A stretch of DNA of 9,785 bases from an uncultured Clostridia bacterium (GTDB lineage Bacteria; Bacillota; Clostridia; Christensenellales; Borkfalkiaceae), in the NCBI GenBank assembly GCA_947174175.1, contig CAMWHW010000016.1, positions 1 to 9,785 on the forward strand, in the 5' to 3' direction. Within the stretch, counting starts at the first letter, position 1. The number at the start of each line of letters is the position of its first letter. Below the pieces are notes generated by a model. It saw only the letters and a list, made by a program, of their open reading frames with translations. It was not told where the DNA came from and did no database searches. Shown one piece after another: positions 6,772 through 9,785 of the stretch. The position numbers and the translations under genes were made by a program.

Positions 6772-7923
6772 TTGATTACTATTGCAAACGCCGACGCGGC
6801 GTTAAAGGACTACTATTTAGACGCGGTAAACGCGCAGCTCAGCGGCGAGGTTTCGCCCTTCTTCAACGCCATAGCCAAGACGGGTGAAAACGTTTTCGGC
6901 AAGGACGTTAAGCTTGCAATCGCCAGGGGCGGTATGGCCGGCGTGGTTGCGGGCGCGGAAGACGGAGAACTGCCTTCGCCCCGTTCCAACAGATATTACG
7001 GCGTGACTTTGCCGCTTAAAAACGTTTACGGCACCATTGAAATTTCGGACAAGGCTATGCGCGCTTCTGGCAACGCGGCGGGCGCGTTCGTCAACCTTTT
7101 AAACGCCGAAATGGAAGGGCTGGTTGCGGGCGCAAAGGCGAACTTCGCGCGTATGCTCTACGGCGACGGCAACGGACTTCTGTGTACCGTCGTATCCAAA
7201 AAATCGGACTTCGTACTTACCGTAAACAGCGCAAAGAGCTTCTTCAAGGGCTTGAAAGTAACGGTGGGAGCGGCTTCGGCTTTCGACGCAACTATTATCG
7301 CCGTAGACACGCAGAACGGTCTTATAACTTTGGATAAGGACTGCAAGAGTGTGACTTTTTCGGGCGGCGAAAAGATAAGTATTGCGGGCGCCGAGGGTAA
7401 CGAAATTATCGGACTTTCGGGCATATTCGACGGCGAAACGCTGTACGGCTACGACAAGGGCGAGGAGACCTATTTCAAACCCTTCGTCAAGCACTGCGCC
7501 GCGGCGTCGCTCACCGAGGGCGATATTATCGACGTCATAGACGGGTTGGAGGAAGTCAGCGACGGCAAGGTGAATATGATTCTTTGCTCCCACAAGGTGA
7601 GAAAGCAGATTGCCAAGCTTATGACTTCCTCGCGCAGAATAGTAAACACCGCGGAGATTGCGGCGGGCTATTCGAGCATAGTCATAAACGACGTGCCCGT
7701 GTACGCGGACAAGTTCTGTCCCGACAACAGAATTTACTTCGTCAATACGGACGATTTTATTTTAAACCAGCTGTGCGACTGGGCGTGGCTGGAAGACGAG
7801 GGCGGAAGAATTTTAAAGCAGGTGGCGGGCAAAGCGGCTTACTCCGCAACGCTTGTAAAGTACGCCGAACTCATCTGCAAAAAGCCCTTTGCCCAGGGCG
7901 CGATTATGCTCGATAAATCTTAA
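6772..7923 (+). CDS. Major capsid protein (HK97 fold, probably)
   Basis: This 383-residue protein would be the main shell subunit. After a short N-terminal arm (residues 1-45), residues 50-130 carry features seen in Firmicute phage coats: a Gly/Ala-rich strand turning into RSNRYYGVTLPLKNVYGTIE (71-90), ISDKAMRAS (91-99), and a long helix NLLNAEMEGLVAGAKANFAR (108-127) that fits the HK97 backbone helix. Residues about 145-212 form a separate beta-rich insertion of strands and turns. The second half has SSRRIVNTAEI (286-296) and VINDVPVYADKFCPDNRIYF (304-323), followed by C-terminal strands ending near IMLDKS. It starts at TTG immediately after the scaffold stop TGA, with a strong ribosome-binding site. 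No cleaved prodomain is evident. Position after the scaffold gene supports the call; the fold is inferred. Confidence 0.9.
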   Translation: MITIANADAALKDYYLDAVNAQLSGEVSPFFNAIAKTGENVFGKDVKLAIARGGMAGVVAGAEDGELPSPRSNRYYGVTLPLKNVYGTIEISDKAMRASGNAAGAFVNLLNAEMEGLVAGAKANFARMLYGDGNGLLCTVVSKKSDFVLTVNSAKSFFKGLKVTVGAASAFDATIIAVDTQNGLITLDKDCKSVTFSGGEKISIAGAEGNEIIGLSGIFDGETLYGYDKGEETYFKPFVKHCAAASLTEGDIIDVIDGLEEVSDGKVNMILCSHKVRKQIAKLMTSSRRIVNTAEIAAGYSSIVINDVPVYADKFCPDNRIYFVNTDDFILNQLCDWAWLEDEGGRILKQVAGKAAYSATLVKYAELICKKPFAQGAIMLDKS

Positions 7924-7940
7924 AGGGTAAAGGAGGCGCA

Positions 7941-8312
7941 ATGAAAGTTATAGACGTAATATGCCGTACCATGCGCCTTGTAGGCAGAAGCGACGCCGCC
8001 GACCAGATAGAGTCGGCGGCTGTTGCAAACGGCGCGGCGCAGGACGAGGCTTACGGTGCGGACGGAGAACAGATGGCGGTCGAAACGCCCGTTCTTTCCG
8101 ATGAGGTTAAGCGCCTTAAACGCGCTTTTTTAACCTATCTCAACGCCGTTCTGGACGAGCTAGCGCGCGGCTACTTTCCGCTGGATACCGAGGAGGAGAT
8201 GAGCAGCGAAAGCGGGGTTTACGCGTTTGCCGATTTTTTAAAGGCTCCGTTGAAGATAAACCGCGTAACCGAGGCGCAAAACCCCGTTGAATGGCATATA
8301 TCCCCCAACTAG
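7941..8312 (+). CDS. Head-tail adaptor, N-terminal part ending at an in-frame amber codon
   Basis: The 123 residues before the TAG (8310-8312) start at ATG, with AAAGGAGG at 7929-7936, 17 bases after the coat stop. Residues 1-20 (KVIDVICRTMRLVGRSDA) form a helix typical of neck adaptors. A low-complexity Ala/Gly/Glu stretch (25-50) follows, then a helix KRLKRAFLTYLNAVLDELAR (57-76), GYFPLDTEEEM, and beta strands PLKINRVTEAQNPVEWHI (103-120). The chain stops in the middle of this beta region, which is unusual for a whole protein. The same frame continues without a break after the stop, so this is best read as the first 123 residues of a 209-codon gene (7941-8570). As a truncated product it would probably not fold. 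The role in joining portal to neck (P22 gp4 position) comes from context and resemblance to Firmicute phage adaptors. Confidence 0.8.
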   Translation: MKVIDVICRTMRLVGRSDAADQIESAAVANGAAQDEAYGADGEQMAVETPVLSDEVKRLKRAFLTYLNAVLDELARGYFPLDTEEEMSSESGVYAFADFLKAPLKINRVTEAQNPVEWHISPN

Positions 8313-8570
8313 TTGCATACCAAGGCGAAAAATATCATCGTTTTTTACGAATACGCGCCGCCCGCTCTGGGTGAGGACGACGAGTTTTTCTACCCCGTGT
8401 TTGCGGTTGGTGAGCGGCTTGTGGAGTACGGTATGGCGGCGGAATATTTTTTGGTTGCCGGCGACGGAACGGGCTATTCCGCGTGGGAGAGCAAGTACCG
8501 CAACGAGATTGAAAATCTGCTTTCGCGCAGTTCGGTAAAGGACCGTATTCCGCCAAGGAGGTGGATATGA
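8313..8570 (+). pseudogene. C-terminal part of the head-tail adaptor, downstream of an in-frame TAG
   Basis: The 85 codons directly after the TAG are in the same frame as the 7941 gene and contain no further stop. They read like the missing end of the adaptor: a strand KNIIVFYEYAPP, an acidic turn GEDDEFFYP, a helix VGERLVEYGMAAEYFLV, a WESKYRNEIENLL helix, and a PPRRW end. Small adaptors of Firmicute phages usually finish this way. The only start at the left edge is a TTG right after the stop, with no ribosome-binding site upstream, so separate translation is unlikely. The stop TGA overlaps the ATG of the next gene, as expected for the true gene end. It is classed as a pseudogene fragment under the standard code. 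If the amber codon is suppressed, 7941-8570 is one functional gene. Confidence 0.75.
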
Positions 8571-9785
8571 AGGCACGCGCAAAATACTCGTTCATGGGGC
8601 TGAATACCGAAGTCATGACGACCGTGCTCGTGGGCGGAAGCGAAGACTTTTGCAGGGAGCGTTTCGGCTATAAGCTGACCGCAAAAGGGTTGGAGCCGAG
8701 TCTGTATCCCGTCGCGGTGGAGCCCGCCGCGAAGATAGTCAATATGGTCTTTGCGGAGTATTTGCCAGCGCTCGGCTTCTCGCTGTTTATAACCAAGGGC
8801 GGACAGATTACGCGGTGGAATTCGGACGAGTACACAAAGCTTGCAACGGCGGCGGTGCTCAATCCCAATCCGCCTTTCGTGGTAGCCTGCGCGGACGGCG
8901 ACGAGCCTACTTACGCGGCAATCGGCGGAACCAAAATTTCCATATTCAAGGGCGCAACCGTAAGCACGCACACGCTGCCTTACAGGGTGATCGGCGGTAC
9001 GTATCACTGCGGCAGAATTTTCGCCGTGGACAAGGATGACCCGTATATTATCAGGTGGTCGGGCTTCGAACTGCGCGACTGGTCGCTTGCTATCGACGCG
9101 GGCGGTCATATGCGCATAAGCCCCAAGGGCGGCAAGGCGCTGTGCATAGTCGAGCTTGGCGAAAAACTGGTCGTCGTCAGGGAGAGGGCGATTACCGTCC
9201 TCAACGCATTGGCGGACGCGCGCCATTTCAGACTGGTGCAGTACGGCAGTATATTTCTGCCTGCGGTAAAGGACAAGACTGCGGTTGCCTGCGGCGGCAA
9301 GTTGTGGCTGTGTACGGAGGAGGGTTTGCACGTTTACGACGGTTCCGCTCTGTCGCGCGTGGAAGTGGATACGTGCGGCAGGGACTATTCGTTCGAGAGG
9401 ACGGCGGCGTTTAAAAACAGATATATCTATATCACCTGCACCGACGGCGAAGAGCGCTGCTTTTTGGAGTACGACACGCAGACGGGCGAAACCGCAACGT
9501 TTGCAAAGGGCGGCGACATGCTGTTCTGCACCGACGACTCGGTGTACTGTCTTGCGGGCGAAAAGACCACGACAGTCAGCCTGCTTACCGCGGGTCTTGC
9601 GGACGAAAACCGCGTTTGGGTTTCGCGCAATATCGACCTGGGAACGGCGGCAACCAAAACGCTTAAATATATCACCGTCGAAGGCGAGGGTGACACGGAA
9701 GTTGTAATCGCTTGCGACGGACGGACGCGCACCGTCAACGGTCTTGGCAGAATTTACGTTGGCGAGGCGGGAGTGAACTTTACTT
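8567..9785 (+). CDS. Beta-propeller-like neck protein, P22 gp10-like position (partial)
   Basis: The frame opens at ATG 8567 and runs off the window after 406 codons. The start overlaps the preceding TGA (ATGA), with AAGGAGGT at 8555-8562, so it is coupled to the adaptor gene. The protein has no signal peptide and is almost all beta. Repeated blade-like units are seen at about residues 140-172 (GRIFAVDKDDPYIIRWSGFE and on), 190-213 (CIVELGEKLVVVRERAITVL), 237-262 (TAVACGGKLWLCTEEGLHVY and on), and 281-309 (NRYIYITCTDGEERCFLEYD and on). Residues 350-406 begin another beta domain. P22 gp10, which seals the packaged head, is also a propeller of roughly this size placed after the gp4 adaptor. The match is by fold pattern and gene order, not by clear sequence identity. 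Another neck or tail protein remains possible. Confidence 0.75.
   Translation, partial: MKARAKYSFMGLNTEVMTTVLVGGSEDFCRERFGYKLTAKGLEPSLYPVAVEPAAKIVNMVFAEYLPALGFSLFITKGGQITRWNSDEYTKLATAAVLNPNPPFVVACADGDEPTYAAIGGTKISIFKGATVSTHTLPYRVIGGTYHCGRIFAVDKDDPYIIRWSGFELRDWSLAIDAGGHMRISPKGGKALCIVELGEKLVVVRERAITVLNALADARHFRLVQYGSIFLPAVKDKTAVACGGKLWLCTEEGLHVYDGSALSRVEVDTCGRDYSFERTAAFKNRYIYITCTDGEERCFLEYDTQTGETATFAKGGDMLFCTDDSVYCLAGEKTTTVSLLTAGLADENRVWVSRNIDLGTAATKTLKYITVEGEGDTEVVIACDGRTRTVNGLGRIYVGEAGVNFT

Noticed and set aside
8474..9331. Minus-strand open frame of 285 codons opposite the propeller gene
   Set aside because: It spans the adaptor/propeller junction on the wrong strand, has no ribosome-binding site and low-quality composition.
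1..9785. tRNA genes, CRISPR arrays, insertion sequences, integrase or attachment sites
   Set aside because: No cloverleaf-like segment, spaced repeats, transposase or recombinase motif, or long direct repeat was seen by eye, so prophage ends cannot be placed.

Overview
The window looks like the junction between two cell-envelope genes and the head-building module of a tailed phage or prophage. The host is probably a low- to mid-GC Firmicute of the Clostridia type. The clues are strong AGGAGG ribosome-binding sites, several TTG and GTG starts, signal-peptide/SH3-like/single-TM surface proteins, and AT-rich intergenic DNA between GC-richer genes. The taxon is inferred from style, not from a marker gene.

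Left part (1-2787). Two minus-strand genes encode exported, membrane-anchored proteins with a shared plan: signal peptide, beta-rich/SH3-like ectodomain, one C-terminal TM helix and a basic cytoplasmic tail. The first (82-1416) ends at a 15-bp-stem terminator and starts almost at the predicted transcript start of a near-consensus promoter, so its mRNA is probably leaderless. Between the two genes lies a plus-strand gene for an unrecognised 136-residue, mostly helical protein (1631-2041), with its own -10 box and a nested dyad in its leader.

Right part (2788-9785). This is a tightly packed plus-strand operon: terminase large subunit, small TerS-like protein, portal, scaffold-like protein, major capsid protein, head-tail adaptor, and a beta-propeller-like protein cut by the window end. 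Stops and starts overlap or nearly touch at every junction, which suggests translational coupling. The order portal - scaffold - coat - adaptor - propeller matches podovirus P22 (genes 1-8-5-4-10), so a short-tailed virion is the best guess. The terminase packages DNA through the portal, the scaffold and coat build the procapsid, and the adaptor and propeller close the filled head.

The most notable point is the adaptor gene. One continuous reading frame from 7941 to 8570 is interrupted by a single in-frame TAG at 8310-8312. The downstream half has no ribosome-binding site, keeps clear protein character, and ends in an ATGA overlap with the next gene. The gene therefore appears to be one unit split by an amber codon. 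It is either a recent inactivating mutation in a prophage or a site of amber suppression/readthrough. General TAG reassignment is unlikely, because terL ends in TAG in a sensible place.
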